The notes: generated by a model not told the origin, from the letters alone. A stretch of 63,702 nucleotides of DNA from a bacterium (GCA_023150945.1 JAKLJX010000031.1:1-63702); one strand, 5' to 3'. Shown: positions 7,748 through 16,616, counted from the first letter of the stretch. Numbers and translations are program-made.

Positions 7748-8968
7748 ATGACGAACGATTCAACTCGGGATGCACTCATGAAAGCGAAGGCAGCGCACCG
7801 GGCAACCAAAGCGATTCATGCCGGCGGTTTGCACAAAGAAGTGTTCGGCGAAGTATCCGTGCCGATCTTCCAATGCTCGACCTTTGCCTTTCCCAGCGCT
7901 GAAGAAGGCGCGGCGCGCTTCGCCGGCGAGCATGCCGGCTATATCTACACCCGCATGGGCAATCCCACCGTTCAGGCATTGGAGGAATGCATTGCGGCGC
8001 TGGAGAATGGCTATGCCGGCATGGCCACCGCCTCCGGCATGGCGGCCATCACCACGGTTTACCTGGCGCTGCTCGGCCAGGGCGCGCATGTCGTCGGCAC
8101 GGATTCCGTCTATGGTCCGACCCGCATGGTTTTGGAGAAAGAATTCGCACGCTTTGGCGTAACCGCCACATTCGTCGACACCTCGAATTTGGAGAATCTG
8201 CAACGCGCCCTGCGCGCCAACACGCGCTTGGTGTTTGTCGAGACGCCGGCGAATCCGACCATGACGGTGACGGACATACGCGCCGCCGCGGAAATCGCGC
8301 ACCGCCACGATGCCATCCTGGTGGTGGACAACACTTTCGCCAGTCCCTATCTGCAGCGTCCGTTGGAATTGGGCGCCGACGTGGTGGTGCACAGCATGAC
8401 AAAGTCGATCAATGGGCACAGTGACGTCGTCGCCGGCATGATTATCACGAAGAATGAAAACCTGTACCGGCGCATCAAGCCGGTATTGAATCTGTTCGGC
8501 GGTACGATGGATCCGCATCAAGCCTGGCTGGTGCTGCGCGGCGTGCGCACCATGCCCCTGCGCGTGGAGCGCAGCCAGGAAAACGCCCGCAAGCTGGCGG
8601 ACTTCCTGCAGCAGCATCCCAACGTCACGTGGGTGCACTATCCCGGTTTGCCGGATCATCCGCAGCACGCCGTTGCCAGAAGGCAAATGGACGGGTTCGG
8701 CAGCATGATCTGCTTCGGCGTCAAAAACGGGCTGGCGGGCGGAAAGATGGTGATGGACAGCGTGCGCTTGTTTACTCTCGCCGTTTCGCTCGGCGGGGTG
8801 GAATCGTTGATCGAGCATCCGGCTTCCATGACGCACGCCAGTGTGCCGCGGCAGGAGCGGGAACAAGCCGGGATCGGAGATGAACTGGTGCGCCTGGCGG
8901 TGGGATGTGAAAATTTCGATGACCTGCGTGAGGATCTGGATCAGGCTTTGAACAAGATCCCTGCCTGA
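7748..8968 (+). CDS. Cys/Met metabolism PLP enzyme (methionine gamma-lyase/cystathionine gamma-lyase family)
   Basis: 406 residues, with an in-frame ATG at 7778 as a possible alternative start. It is a fold-type I PLP enzyme. YTRMGNPT carries the Tyr/Arg that bind the cofactor phosphate of the partner subunit. SMTKSINGHSDVVAG holds the Schiff-base Lys near residue 218. SVYGPTRM has the active-site Tyr but Pro where classical methionine gamma-lyases have Cys116, so specificity could equally be cystathionine or O-acyl-homoserine. The neighbouring alanine-dehydrogenase-like and CoA-transferase genes favour a catabolic role producing a 2-oxoacid and ammonia. Family firm, substrate inferred. Confidence 0.88.
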   Translation: MTNDSTRDALMKAKAAHRATKAIHAGGLHKEVFGEVSVPIFQCSTFAFPSAEEGAARFAGEHAGYIYTRMGNPTVQALEECIAALENGYAGMATASGMAAITTVYLALLGQGAHVVGTDSVYGPTRMVLEKEFARFGVTATFVDTSNLENLQRALRANTRLVFVETPANPTMTVTDIRAAAEIAHRHDAILVVDNTFASPYLQRPLELGADVVVHSMTKSINGHSDVVAGMIITKNENLYRRIKPVLNLFGGTMDPHQAWLVLRGVRTMPLRVERSQENARKLADFLQQHPNVTWVHYPGLPDHPQHAVARRQMDGFGSMICFGVKNGLAGGKMVMDSVRLFTLAVSLGGVESLIEHPASMTHASVPRQEREQAGIGDELVRLAVGCENFDDLREDLDQALNKIPA

Positions 8969-9126
8969 TTGCCGGGCAGGCGTGGCCAGGGCGAGGGCAA
9001 CCGGGAACCAGCCCGCCGCATATGGGGTTTGCGGCCGACCGGGTGGCGGCCGGAATGCGTTGTTCCGGCGCGCACCTCAACGCACCGGTGCATGCAGCAA
9101 TCAATCATCCATGAAAGGAGAGAAGA

Positions 9127-10254
9127 ATGAACATCGGGATTCCCAAAGAAACGTCGATCGAGGAGCGCCGCGTGGGCCTGACGCCCGTTGGCGTGTTTGC
9201 TTTGGTGAATGAAGGCCACGTGGTTTACGTCGAGAAAGACGCGGGCAAAACCTGCGGCTTTACCGATCAGGAATTCCAGCAGGTCGGCGCGCAGATCGCT
9301 TTTTCGGGAGAGGAGGTTTTCCGGCGCGCGCAGTTCATCGTCAAGGTGCAGCCTCCCACCGACGAAGAATGCCAGTACCTCGAGCCCGGCAAGATCGTTT
9401 TTTCCTTGCTCGGCATCGGCATCACGCGCGCTTCCGTGCTCAAAGCACTGTTGCAGAAAAAAGTGACTGCCATCGGCTACGAGTTCATTGAGCAGGCCGA
9501 TGGCAATCTGCCGGTGCTCACCGCCATGAGCGAAATTGCCGGCAATTTGCTGCCGCAAATTGCGGGTCGCCTGCTGGAAAGCGAGTATGGCGGCCGCGGC
9601 ATTACGCTCGCCGGCGTCTCGGGCGTGACCCCGGCGAACGTCGTCATCCTGGGCGCTGGCGTGGTCGGTTTCAACGCGGCCCGCGCCTTTTCCGCGCTCG
9701 GCGCACAAGTCTTGGTGATGGATAAGAACCTCGACAAGTTGCGCCATGCCGATCTCCTGCTCGACAAGCGTGTGTCAACCACCGTGATCACGCCCCTGCT
9801 GGTGGAGCGCTGGTCGCGCCTTGCCGATGTCCTGATCGGCGCCGTGCTGATTCCCGGGCAGCGGCCGCCCGGTTTGGTAACGGAGCAGATGGTGAAGAAC
9901 ATGAAGCCGGGCTCGATCGTCATCGATGTCTCGATCGATCAGGGCGGTTGTGTGGCGACCAGCCGGCCCACCACTCTTTCTTCGCCGACTTTTGTACAGC
10001 ACGGTGTCATCCACTACTGTGTGCCCAATATTCCGGCCTCTGTCGCGCGCACGGCTTCCCATGCCCTGAACAATTCCGTGTTGCCCTGGGTGCTGGAGGT
10101 TGCCAATGACGGCCTGGAAGCCACGCTGCGCGGTCTGTTGCCGCTGCGCCGCGGCGTTTATCTTCACAACGGCCGCAGCACACAAGTGGGTGTCTCGGAA
10201 AAGACGAAAAGCGAGTATTCCGATATAGATGCGTTGCTGACCTCTGTGAGCTGA
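9127..10254 (+). CDS. Alanine dehydrogenase-like NAD(H) enzyme lacking the catalytic His
   Basis: 375 residues with an AAGGAG ribosome site. It covers the full alanine dehydrogenase/transhydrogenase-alpha fold. ERRVGLTP holds the substrate Arg, IVKVQPP the substrate Lys, and VVILGAGVVGFNAA near residue 175 is the Rossmann loop. VSIDQGGC holds the Asp, and the C-terminus matches Ald. The segment that in Ald reads LHLA (His96) here reads LLGIG, so the usual catalytic His is absent. It may deaminate a different amino acid or may have lost Ald activity. It lies 159 bp after the lyase and immediately before the CoA-transferase. Confidence 0.82.
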   Translation: MNIGIPKETSIEERRVGLTPVGVFALVNEGHVVYVEKDAGKTCGFTDQEFQQVGAQIAFSGEEVFRRAQFIVKVQPPTDEECQYLEPGKIVFSLLGIGITRASVLKALLQKKVTAIGYEFIEQADGNLPVLTAMSEIAGNLLPQIAGRLLESEYGGRGITLAGVSGVTPANVVILGAGVVGFNAARAFSALGAQVLVMDKNLDKLRHADLLLDKRVSTTVITPLLVERWSRLADVLIGAVLIPGQRPPGLVTEQMVKNMKPGSIVIDVSIDQGGCVATSRPTTLSSPTFVQHGVIHYCVPNIPASVARTASHALNNSVLPWVLEVANDGLEATLRGLLPLRRGVYLHNGRSTQVGVSEKTKSEYSDIDALLTSVS

Positions 10255-10287
10255 CCACTGGTTCAATTGAAAGGAGAACGTTTTACA

Positions 10288-11580
10288 ATGAAATGGATGG
10301 AAGACTATCGCAGCAAGCTTGCCACTGCCGAGCAGGCTGTTGCTGTCATAAAAAGTGGCGACAAGATCTTCACCTCGGGCAATGCCGCGGCGCCGTATTT
10401 TCTGGTTCAGGCGCTCGCCCGGCGCAAGAATGAGTTGCAAAATGTGGACGTGTTCACGCTGCTGATGCTGGGAGAAGATCCCTTGAGCCGGCCGGAGATG
10501 ATCGGGCATTTCCGGCGCAAATCCCTGTTTGTCGGGCCCGCGGACCGCGAGGCCGTCAATGAAGGCCGCGCCGACTATTATCCCATCTTCCTTTATCAAA
10601 TCCCCAATTTGTTCCGCCAACATGTGCAGTTGGACGTCGCCATCATCCACACCTCTCTGCCGGATGAGCACGGTTTCGTCTCGCTGGGCGTGGAAGCCAT
10701 CGCCACCAAAGCCGCGGCCGAATCGGCCAAAATGGTGATCGCGCAGGTGAATGAGAACATGCCGCGCGTGCTGGGCGACTGCTTCCTGCACGTTTCCCGC
10801 CTCAGCAAAATCGTCGAAGTCTCCGAGCCGCTGCCCACGCTCAAGCCCAAACCCTTCACCGAAGTCGAAATGCAGATTGCGCACCACATCACCACCCTAA
10901 TCGATGATCGTGCCACGCTGCAGCTCGGCATCGGCGGCATTCCGGACGCGGTGCTGTCGCTGTTGAAAGGCAAGAAGGATCTCGGCATCCACACCGAAAT
11001 GGTGTCTGATGGCGTCATGCAAGCCATCGAAGACGGCATTGTGACCAATGCCTACAAAAGCCTGCATCCCGGCAAAGTCATCGCCACCTTTTTGTTGGGG
11101 AGCGAGCGGCTGTATGCCTACAGCCACAACAATCCGCTGTTTGAGCTGCATCAAGTGGATTACACCAACGATCCGTTCGTCGTGGCGCGCAATGACAACA
11201 TGATTTCGATCAACTCCGCGCTGGAAGTGGATCTTACCGGCCAGGTGTGCTCGGACAGCATTGGCTACACCATCTATTCCGGTTTTGGCGGCCAGGTCGA
11301 TTTCACCCGCGGCGCCGCGCGCGCCAAAGGCGGCAGGCCCATCATCGCCCTGTCGTCGACCGCCAAGAACGGGCAGATCTCCCGCATCGTGCCGCATCTC
11401 AAGGAAGGCGCCGGCGTGGTGACCAGCCGCGGCGACGTGCACTATGTTGTCACCGAGCACGGCATTGCCTACCTGCACGGCAGAAGCATCCGCGAGCGCG
11501 TGCGCGCAATGATCGACATTGCGCACCCGAAGTACCGCGAGGAGCTGGAGAGCTTTGCCAAGCTGCGCAAGTATATCTAA
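10288..11580 (+). CDS. Acetyl-CoA hydrolase/4-hydroxybutyrate CoA-transferase family protein
   Basis: 430 residues. The start is the ATG at 10288, preceded by AAAGGAGAA at about 10 bases; the open frame extends to a TTG 21 bases upstream. The GIGGIP motif near residue 212 binds CoA. NSALEVDLTGQV near 311 provides the Glu that forms the acyl-thioester intermediate in class I CoA-transferases. EHGIAYLHGRS near the C-terminus is also typical. It exchanges CoA between carboxylates such as acetate, propionate or 4-hydroxybutyrate. Downstream of a 2-oxoacid-producing lyase, it could recover energy from an acyl-CoA. The acyl specificity is not readable here. Confidence 0.9.
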   Translation: MKWMEDYRSKLATAEQAVAVIKSGDKIFTSGNAAAPYFLVQALARRKNELQNVDVFTLLMLGEDPLSRPEMIGHFRRKSLFVGPADREAVNEGRADYYPIFLYQIPNLFRQHVQLDVAIIHTSLPDEHGFVSLGVEAIATKAAAESAKMVIAQVNENMPRVLGDCFLHVSRLSKIVEVSEPLPTLKPKPFTEVEMQIAHHITTLIDDRATLQLGIGGIPDAVLSLLKGKKDLGIHTEMVSDGVMQAIEDGIVTNAYKSLHPGKVIATFLLGSERLYAYSHNNPLFELHQVDYTNDPFVVARNDNMISINSALEVDLTGQVCSDSIGYTIYSGFGGQVDFTRGAARAKGGRPIIALSSTAKNGQISRIVPHLKEGAGVVTSRGDVHYVVTEHGIAYLHGRSIRERVRAMIDIAHPKYREELESFAKLRKYI

Positions 11581-11593
11581 TCCTTCCTGACGC

Positions 11594-11750
11594 CGCGCAG
11601 TCTGCCAGACTGCCAACAAGCCAGGAACCGGGCCGGAACAGAACTTCGCGATCGCGCTGGTTTTTCCGCGTCTTCCCGTCGCGCAGGCTGCCAGACTGCC
11701 AACGAACCAGGAACCAAGCCGGAACAGAACTTCGCGATCCCGCCAGTTTT
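11594..11750. repeat. Imperfect 71-bp direct repeat, two copies
   Basis: Copy 1 is 11594-11664 and copy 2 is 11680-11750, with roughly 10% difference and a 15-bp spacer. Each begins with GCAGTCTGCCAGACTGC or a one-base variant, which is an odd palindrome able to form a short hairpin. It lies downstream of the CoA-transferase stop. Confidence 0.8.
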
Positions 11751-11922
11751 GCGAGCGTAAGACTCTACGCCAGGTTTTTGGACAAGCTGAGTTCTGATGC
11801 CCTCGGGCGGCATTGGCACGAGCTTTAGTCAAAACCATTACGGGCAGAACCATTGTCAATGTCGTCCCGCAAGGATCTTGTGAAGATTTTGGCCCACTGC
11901 CGTGTCATTCACCTCAAAAGCT

Positions 11923-11996
11923 CACCGCCGAGACGCTGAGAACGCAGAGAAAGGCTTTTTCGATGTCACAACTCTGCGCTCTCCGAGTCGCCGAGG
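11923..11996. repeat. Dispersed paired-arm hairpin element
   Basis: The left arm, starting CACCGCCGAGACGCTGAG at 11923, is complementary with mismatches to the right arm CTCTGCGCTCTCCGAGTCG at 11972-11990. It has the same style as the elements at 786, 15163, 29836 and 32210. Open frames crossing it are artefacts. Confidence 0.6.
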
Positions 11997-12078
11997 ATCA
12001 AATGTTTGCCTTGTGGTTAACACGACAACGTTAGGTCGAATTCTCTTGCGCAGACAAATAGCCCCATGGAGCGAAATG

Positions 12079-12247
12079 TAGCAGCGCAGGGCAACGCCCT
12101 GGCAAAGCCGTCATCAGGAGAAATCATCAAGCCCCCCGGGGCGTCAGAGAACTACGTCAGGAATACCGCCCCTTGCTTGCTACGATAGATTTCATTGGTT
12201 CCCAGGGCGCTGCCCGTGGGCTATGACATGCGACCCCGTCGGGGTCA
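12079..12247. repeat. Degenerate GC-rich inverted repeat region
   Basis: GCAGCGCAGGGCAACGCCC at about 12081 is mirrored by CCCAGGGCGCTGCCC at about 12201. Short hairpins sit inside and after it (CCCCCCGGGG; GACCCCGTCGGGGTC at 12232). No coding signal is apparent. With the features above, it fills most of the 819-bp gap between the CoA-transferase and the response regulator; 12248-12380 shows nothing I can name. Confidence 0.5.
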
Positions 12248-12381
12248 AGCTGGCCTTCCATAGCGAGGAGAGTGTATGCTCAACGCTGTGGTTGGAATCT
12301 TTCAGGATTTTGTTCGGACATTGAGCGCCTTATGGTGTACCGCTCGGTCGCGAAGGCGGCCCGCTTGAACGCAATCACTTT

Positions 12382-12395
12382 CTCTGTACGCAGAG
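12382..12395 (+). promoter_or_regulatory. Small hairpin abutting the NtrC-type gene start
   Basis: CTCTG-TACG-CAGAG is a perfect 5-bp stem with a 4-base loop, ending 4 bases before the ATG at 12400. It covers the only purine-rich candidate ribosome site (CAGAG), so initiation could depend on melting. The stem is short and this is only suggestive. Confidence 0.3.
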
Positions 12396-12399
12396 TCTA

Positions 12400-13764
12400 A
12401 TGAACTACGATACCATTCTCGTTGTCGATGATGAAGCCGGGCAGCGCCAGGTGCTGGCCGGCTATCTCCGCAAAAAGCGTCACGTCGTGTTTGAAGCCGG
12501 CTCCGCTGCCGAGGCGCTGGCGCGGCTGCCGCGGGAGACCATCGACATCGTGCTCACCGATCTCAAGATGCCGGACAAATCCGGGCTGGAACTGCTCAAG
12601 GACATGCGCGCACAGCATCCCGAAACCATGGTGGTGATCATGACCGCGTTCGGCACCATCGAGGGCGCGGTCGCCGCCATGCGCGAGGGCGCCTACGACT
12701 ATCTCACCAAACCGGTCGACCTCGATGAGCTTGACCTGTTGCTGCAACGCCTGCGCGAGCGGCGGCAACTGATTTCGGAAAACCGCTTGCTCAAGCAGCA
12801 ACTGGCGGAAAAGTTCCAATTCACCGGCATCGTTTCCCAATCCGCGGCCATGGCAGAAGTGCTGAATCTTGCCGGCCGGGTGGCTGACAGCAAGGCCACG
12901 GTGCTGCTGCGCGGCGAGAGCGGCACGGGCAAAGAGCTGATCGCCCGGGCGATTCATTTCAGCAGCGGACGCAAAGACCAGCCCTTCATCGCGGTGAATG
13001 GCGCGGCGCTGAATGAGAATCTGCTGGAAAGCGAATTGTTCGGCCACGAGCGCGGCGCTTTCACCGGCGCGGACAAACAGCGGCGCGGCCGCTTCGAGCT
13101 GGCGGACCGCGGCACGCTGTTTCTGGACGAGATCGGCGACGTGCCCCTGGCAACGCAAGTCAAGTTGCTGCGCGTGTTGCAGGAAGAGCAGTTCGAGCGC
13201 GTGGGCGGCTCCGAGACGCTGCAAGTCGATGTGCGGGTGATTGCCGCGACCAACCGGGATTTGCATGAGCGCATCAAGCAAGGCCTGTTTCGCGAGGATT
13301 TGTTTTACCGGTTGAATGTGGTCACCATCGACATTCCACCGCTGCGGCAACGGCGCGACGACCTCGCGCCGGCGATCGAGCATTTTCTGGCGAAAGCTGG
13401 GGCCGAGAACAAGAAACAAAAAATGTCCATCTCCAAGGAGGCGATGGACATTCTGCTGCGCTATGATTATCCCGGCAACATGCGCGAGCTGCAAAACCTG
13501 ATCGCGCGCGCCGTGGTGCTGGCACGCGAGGAGATGATCACGACCGCGGAGCTGCCGCTCATGCTGCGCCAACTGCGCAGCGAACAACCAACCGCCGCGC
13601 TCCGGCCTGCGGCAACGCTGCCGGACCGGGTGGAAGCGCTGGAAAAGGAAGCGATCCTGGACGCGCTGCAACAGACCCAGGGCAATCAATCGCAGGCCGC
13701 GAAAATGCTCGGTCTTTCCGAGCGCAACCTGCGCTATCGTCTGCAGAAGTGGGGGATGAAGTAG
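12400..13764 (+). CDS. NtrC-type sigma-54-dependent response regulator
   Basis: 454 residues. The receiver domain (1-120) has the phospho-acceptor Asp in VLTDLKMPDKSG near residue 53. The AAA+ domain (about 140-375) has Walker A GESGTGKE, the sigma-54-contacting loop GAFTGA, and Walker B LFLDEIGD. A Fis-type helix-turn-helix lies at the C-terminus (QSQAAKMLGLSERNLRYRL). All key residues are present, so it should activate sigma-54 promoters when phosphorylated. The kinase at 5647 is its likely partner. Nearby sigma-54-like sites at 16991 and 19841 are possible targets. Confidence 0.93.
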   Translation: MNYDTILVVDDEAGQRQVLAGYLRKKRHVVFEAGSAAEALARLPRETIDIVLTDLKMPDKSGLELLKDMRAQHPETMVVIMTAFGTIEGAVAAMREGAYDYLTKPVDLDELDLLLQRLRERRQLISENRLLKQQLAEKFQFTGIVSQSAAMAEVLNLAGRVADSKATVLLRGESGTGKELIARAIHFSSGRKDQPFIAVNGAALNENLLESELFGHERGAFTGADKQRRGRFELADRGTLFLDEIGDVPLATQVKLLRVLQEEQFERVGGSETLQVDVRVIAATNRDLHERIKQGLFREDLFYRLNVVTIDIPPLRQRRDDLAPAIEHFLAKAGAENKKQKMSISKEAMDILLRYDYPGNMRELQNLIARAVVLAREEMITTAELPLMLRQLRSEQPTAALRPAATLPDRVEALEKEAILDALQQTQGNQSQAAKMLGLSERNLRYRLQKWGMK

Positions 13765-13786
13765 GCGTGCCGGGCGAAGCAAGCGG

Positions 13787-13840
13787 AAAAAACAGAGAAC
13801 TCGCCCGGTGCTTGCCGTTGCCGGGTGTTCTCTGTTTTTT
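13787..13840. terminator. Bidirectional terminator between convergent genes
   Basis: AAAAAACAGAGAAC at 13787-13800 and its perfect reverse complement GTTCTCTGTTTTTT at 13827-13840 flank a GC-rich loop. There is a T tract on either strand. It lies between the rightward NtrC-type gene and the leftward cytochrome-porin gene. Confidence 0.85.
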
Positions 13841-13950
13841 CCATCAATCCGCGGCACGCGACTGCGATTGCGGTCTGCGGGTGCCGGGTCAGCGGCGGTG
13901 AACGACGGCGCCCTGCCCGGCGAGTTGACCCTTCCGGATCCTGCCAACCT

Positions 13951-15111
13951 TCAGAAGCCCGTAACGAACCCCACCGTCAGGCGATGGCGCTCATACTCGA
14001 TATCGTAGGTGTATTCCGTCATCAACTTGAGGTTGCGCGCGATCAAGTAGGAGAAATTGCCGGTCGCGGTGTGGTACTTGAGTTCATCCAGATCGGAATC
14101 GACCCGGTTGTAGAGCAGCAGGAAGTACCAATCGCTCTTGTCGAGCTTGGGCGCGTACATCAACTGCGCGAACCCTCCTTGCGTTTTCAGACGTTTGGCG
14201 CCGGTGCTGAGAAAGAAGGGATTCTTGTCGCTGCGATACAGATACTGCCCCGCCAGTTCGAATTTTCCCGCCTCCAGCCGGGCGTCTGCCCCGGCCATGT
14301 AAAAGTCATTAAGGTTGCCGAATTCCCTCTCCTTGCCGAGATAACCGAAGCCGCCCAGGTGAATAGTCGAATCCACCGGCTGCGCCAGCCGCAGGAAGAA
14401 GTTCTTGTAAGGATCACTGTCGAAGGTCGGCTCCGCTTCGCCGATGCCGTTGCCGTTGAGCACCGAGAGCACGAGGTCGGTTGCAGTCGGCAAGGCATAG
14501 CCGATCGTGATGCCGCGATCATACGTCATGTCCGCCTTGCTGAACCCGGGCCGGGCTTTGAAAATGACATAGTCTTCGAACGTTGGGCGGGCTTCGCGTT
14601 TGAACAAGGGATCCGACACTTGATATTGCCCGACGGTGAGGTCCACGCCCGTTTTGGCGACATTGGTGAAATACAGCAGCGCATCTTCGATCCCGGCGAC
14701 TTTGCCGCGTTCGTTGAACAGAAAATAAAAATAGTAGGAGACGTCTTTCGTGATCAAGCCGCCGGACAGGATCTTCAAAATGACCGGAGTGGCAAAATCT
14801 TGCTCGGGCGTGCGTTCGGTTTGATAACTGGCGGAGGCATCCAAACGCAAGGCCAGCGGCAGCTCGCGCATGAGCAGCAGCTTGTCGTCGCCGGTCTCGC
14901 GCGTGAAGCGCGGCGGCTCCTTGTCCGGCAGGCGAAAGCCGTTGGCGGCGAACTCCTCGCCGTAGGGCTTGAGTTTTGGAATCGGAGAATGGCAGACGTT
15001 GCACGACATGTCATATTTGCGTGCAAAGGCGGGAATGGTAGCGTGGCTCGGCTCGCCGAGTACGGCAATCGCAAGACCGGCGAGCACCAAGGCGATCATG
15101 GGCTTTCTCAT
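13951..15111 (-). CDS. Monoheme cytochrome-porin fusion (Cyc2-like outer-membrane protein)
   Basis: 386 residues. The start is the ATG at 15111 with a GGAGAGAG ribosome site; upstream in-frame ATGs lack one. A signal peptide (about 1-24) is followed by FARKYDMSCNVCHSPIPKL with one CXXCH heme site near residue 38. About 320 residues of amphipathic beta-strand pattern follow, ending in an aromatic Phe typical of outer-membrane barrels. A monoheme N-terminus before a barrel is the Cyc2-like architecture, which carries electrons across the outer membrane. Iron oxidation is not implied. The multiheme cytochrome gene upstream on the same strand is a plausible periplasmic partner. Confidence 0.72.
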   Translation of the reverse strand: MRKPMIALVLAGLAIAVLGEPSHATIPAFARKYDMSCNVCHSPIPKLKPYGEEFAANGFRLPDKEPPRFTRETGDDKLLLMRELPLALRLDASASYQTERTPEQDFATPVILKILSGGLITKDVSYYFYFLFNERGKVAGIEDALLYFTNVAKTGVDLTVGQYQVSDPLFKREARPTFEDYVIFKARPGFSKADMTYDRGITIGYALPTATDLVLSVLNGNGIGEAEPTFDSDPYKNFFLRLAQPVDSTIHLGGFGYLGKEREFGNLNDFYMAGADARLEAGKFELAGQYLYRSDKNPFFLSTGAKRLKTQGGFAQLMYAPKLDKSDWYFLLLYNRVDSDLDELKYHTATGNFSYLIARNLKLMTEYTYDIEYERHRLTVGFVTGF

Positions 15112-15162
15112 TTGCTCTCTCCTCAAAATGGTTTGACAATTCATCACCACCGGCATGTCGCA

Positions 15163-15227
15163 CACCGCGAAGCCGCCAAGAACGCCAGGCAGGAAAGACC
15201 CTTCGCGCCCTTTGGGCCTTCGCGGTG
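15163..15227. repeat. Dispersed paired-arm hairpin element
   Basis: CACCGCGAAGCCGCCAAG at 15163 pairs imperfectly with the CTTCGCGCCC...CTTCGCGGTG segment at 15201-15227. It sits in the gap between the multiheme cytochrome and cytochrome-porin genes, on the path of a shared transcript. Confidence 0.6.
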
Positions 15228-15254
15228 CTATGATGTGCCGCTGATCATTCCCGC

Positions 15255-16616
15255 TCAGGGCAATACAGTGATCGTCGTGGCGTGATCATTGACCGCCACG
15301 ATCTCAGCCTCTTCCATGGGCACGCCCAGGAATTCCGCCACCGGCGTGGGCAATTTTTGATAGTTCAACACGGCCTTGATCACCATCTTTCCCGGCGCGG
15401 CATTGGCGGGAACGGTCCAGGTGAACGTCTCCAGCTTGGTTTCACGCGGTCCGATGCGATAGTCGGGTCCCTGCGCCGCCGTGTTCCACTGTTGGATCGT
15501 CATCCGGCCTTGCGGATCGAAATAGGGCAGTCGGAAGATGCGGTCGCCGACCGGTACGCCGTCCCGCTGAATGCCGGCGAAATTCGGATCATTGAGTGCG
15601 ATGCCCATGTCTTGATAGGCCAGGGTATTGGCGGCAATGGTGTATTCCTCGCCCGCGAAGCCTTTCTTGTCCACCGGCAGGTGATAAACATTGCCCTCGG
15701 CATCCGTGGCTTCCACGTGCAGCCACACCAGCCGTTCTTCGGACGAGCCGGAGGGGAATTTGTGGCCGGTTTTCTGATTGAACAGCGCCACGGTGATTTT
15801 CATGCGCTCGCCCGGCTCCAATTCGCGTACATCGGGATGCACCCGCAGCTCGACGGTGCCGCGTACTTTGCCGGGATCATGCGCGCCGTGAAAGAGATGC
15901 TGCGCCACATTCGGCAGCGCCGGGCCCATGGAGGCGTTGTGGCCGGGCGCGTAGGTCATGTGGCAATCCTGGCAGCGCACGCCCTGTTTGGCATAAGGCC
16001 CCTCTTTCCATTCCAGGTGCGTGGACTTCACCCAAACGTCATACGGAGATTTCTCATTGTGGCAGGTGCCGCAGAATTCCGCGGTCTTGAGAAACTCTGA
16101 AACACGCGTCTCGTGGGCGGGCGAGACGGCGCCCGGCCGCGGCCCATATTTCACGCGCCCGGGTTCGGAGATGAAGTTGAAGTTGTACGGCGTGTCGCCC
16201 TCGAAGCCGGTCATCGTGTGGCACACATCGCAGGATACCGATTCATTGGCGCGGCTGTTCATCTCGGGCTTGGGCGGCGGCACATCACCGGCGTGAAAGG
16301 CAATGGGGCTGTGGCAGCCGTTGCAGCCGGCTTTGACACCCGCGACTTTCTGATCCTTCTCGGCGTGCGGTACGGCGAGCTTGAAGTATTCGATTTCGTC
16401 CCAATGATGCGTGTACGCCTGTGACATCATTGACTGCGTCCACTGCTGGTAGAAATCGACGTGGCACGAGCTGCCGCAGACCTGCGGCTTTTCGTAGTCC
16501 GCGTATTTCCTCGTGCCCAATGCTGCGTCACCGGCCTTCTTCTCCTGCGCGATCGCAGAGGACAAAATCAAAGCCGGTGCAACGGCCAGAACGGTCAACC
16601 TCCTCAAGTCAATCAT
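15255..16616 (-). CDS. Periplasmic multiheme cytochrome c with a CX3CH site
   Basis: 453 residues. The start is the ATG at 16616 with a GAGGG ribosome site. A signal peptide (about 1-23) precedes five heme-type sites: CGSSCH (CX3CH, near residue 47), CNGCH, CDVCH, CGTCH and CQDCH. The first site is followed by a YxxW-like segment, as in cytochrome c554-type domains, but has one extra residue between the cysteines. After about residue 230 the protein is heme-free and beta-rich. It probably shuttles electrons in the periplasm with the cytochrome-porin downstream. No enzymatic reaction can be assigned. Confidence 0.85.
   Translation of the reverse strand: MIDLRRLTVLAVAPALILSSAIAQEKKAGDAALGTRKYADYEKPQVCGSSCHVDFYQQWTQSMMSQAYTHHWDEIEYFKLAVPHAEKDQKVAGVKAGCNGCHSPIAFHAGDVPPPKPEMNSRANESVSCDVCHTMTGFEGDTPYNFNFISEPGRVKYGPRPGAVSPAHETRVSEFLKTAEFCGTCHNEKSPYDVWVKSTHLEWKEGPYAKQGVRCQDCHMTYAPGHNASMGPALPNVAQHLFHGAHDPGKVRGTVELRVHPDVRELEPGERMKITVALFNQKTGHKFPSGSSEERLVWLHVEATDAEGNVYHLPVDKKGFAGEEYTIAANTLAYQDMGIALNDPNFAGIQRDGVPVGDRIFRLPYFDPQGRMTIQQWNTAAQGPDYRIGPRETKLETFTWTVPANAAPGKMVIKAVLNYQKLPTPVAEFLGVPMEEAEIVAVNDHATTITVLP

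Noticed and set aside
11811-11829. Sigma-54 promoter (ATTGGCACGAGCTTTAG)
   Set aside because: The -24 part is good, but there is no TTGC-like -12 box and no gene follows at a sensible distance.
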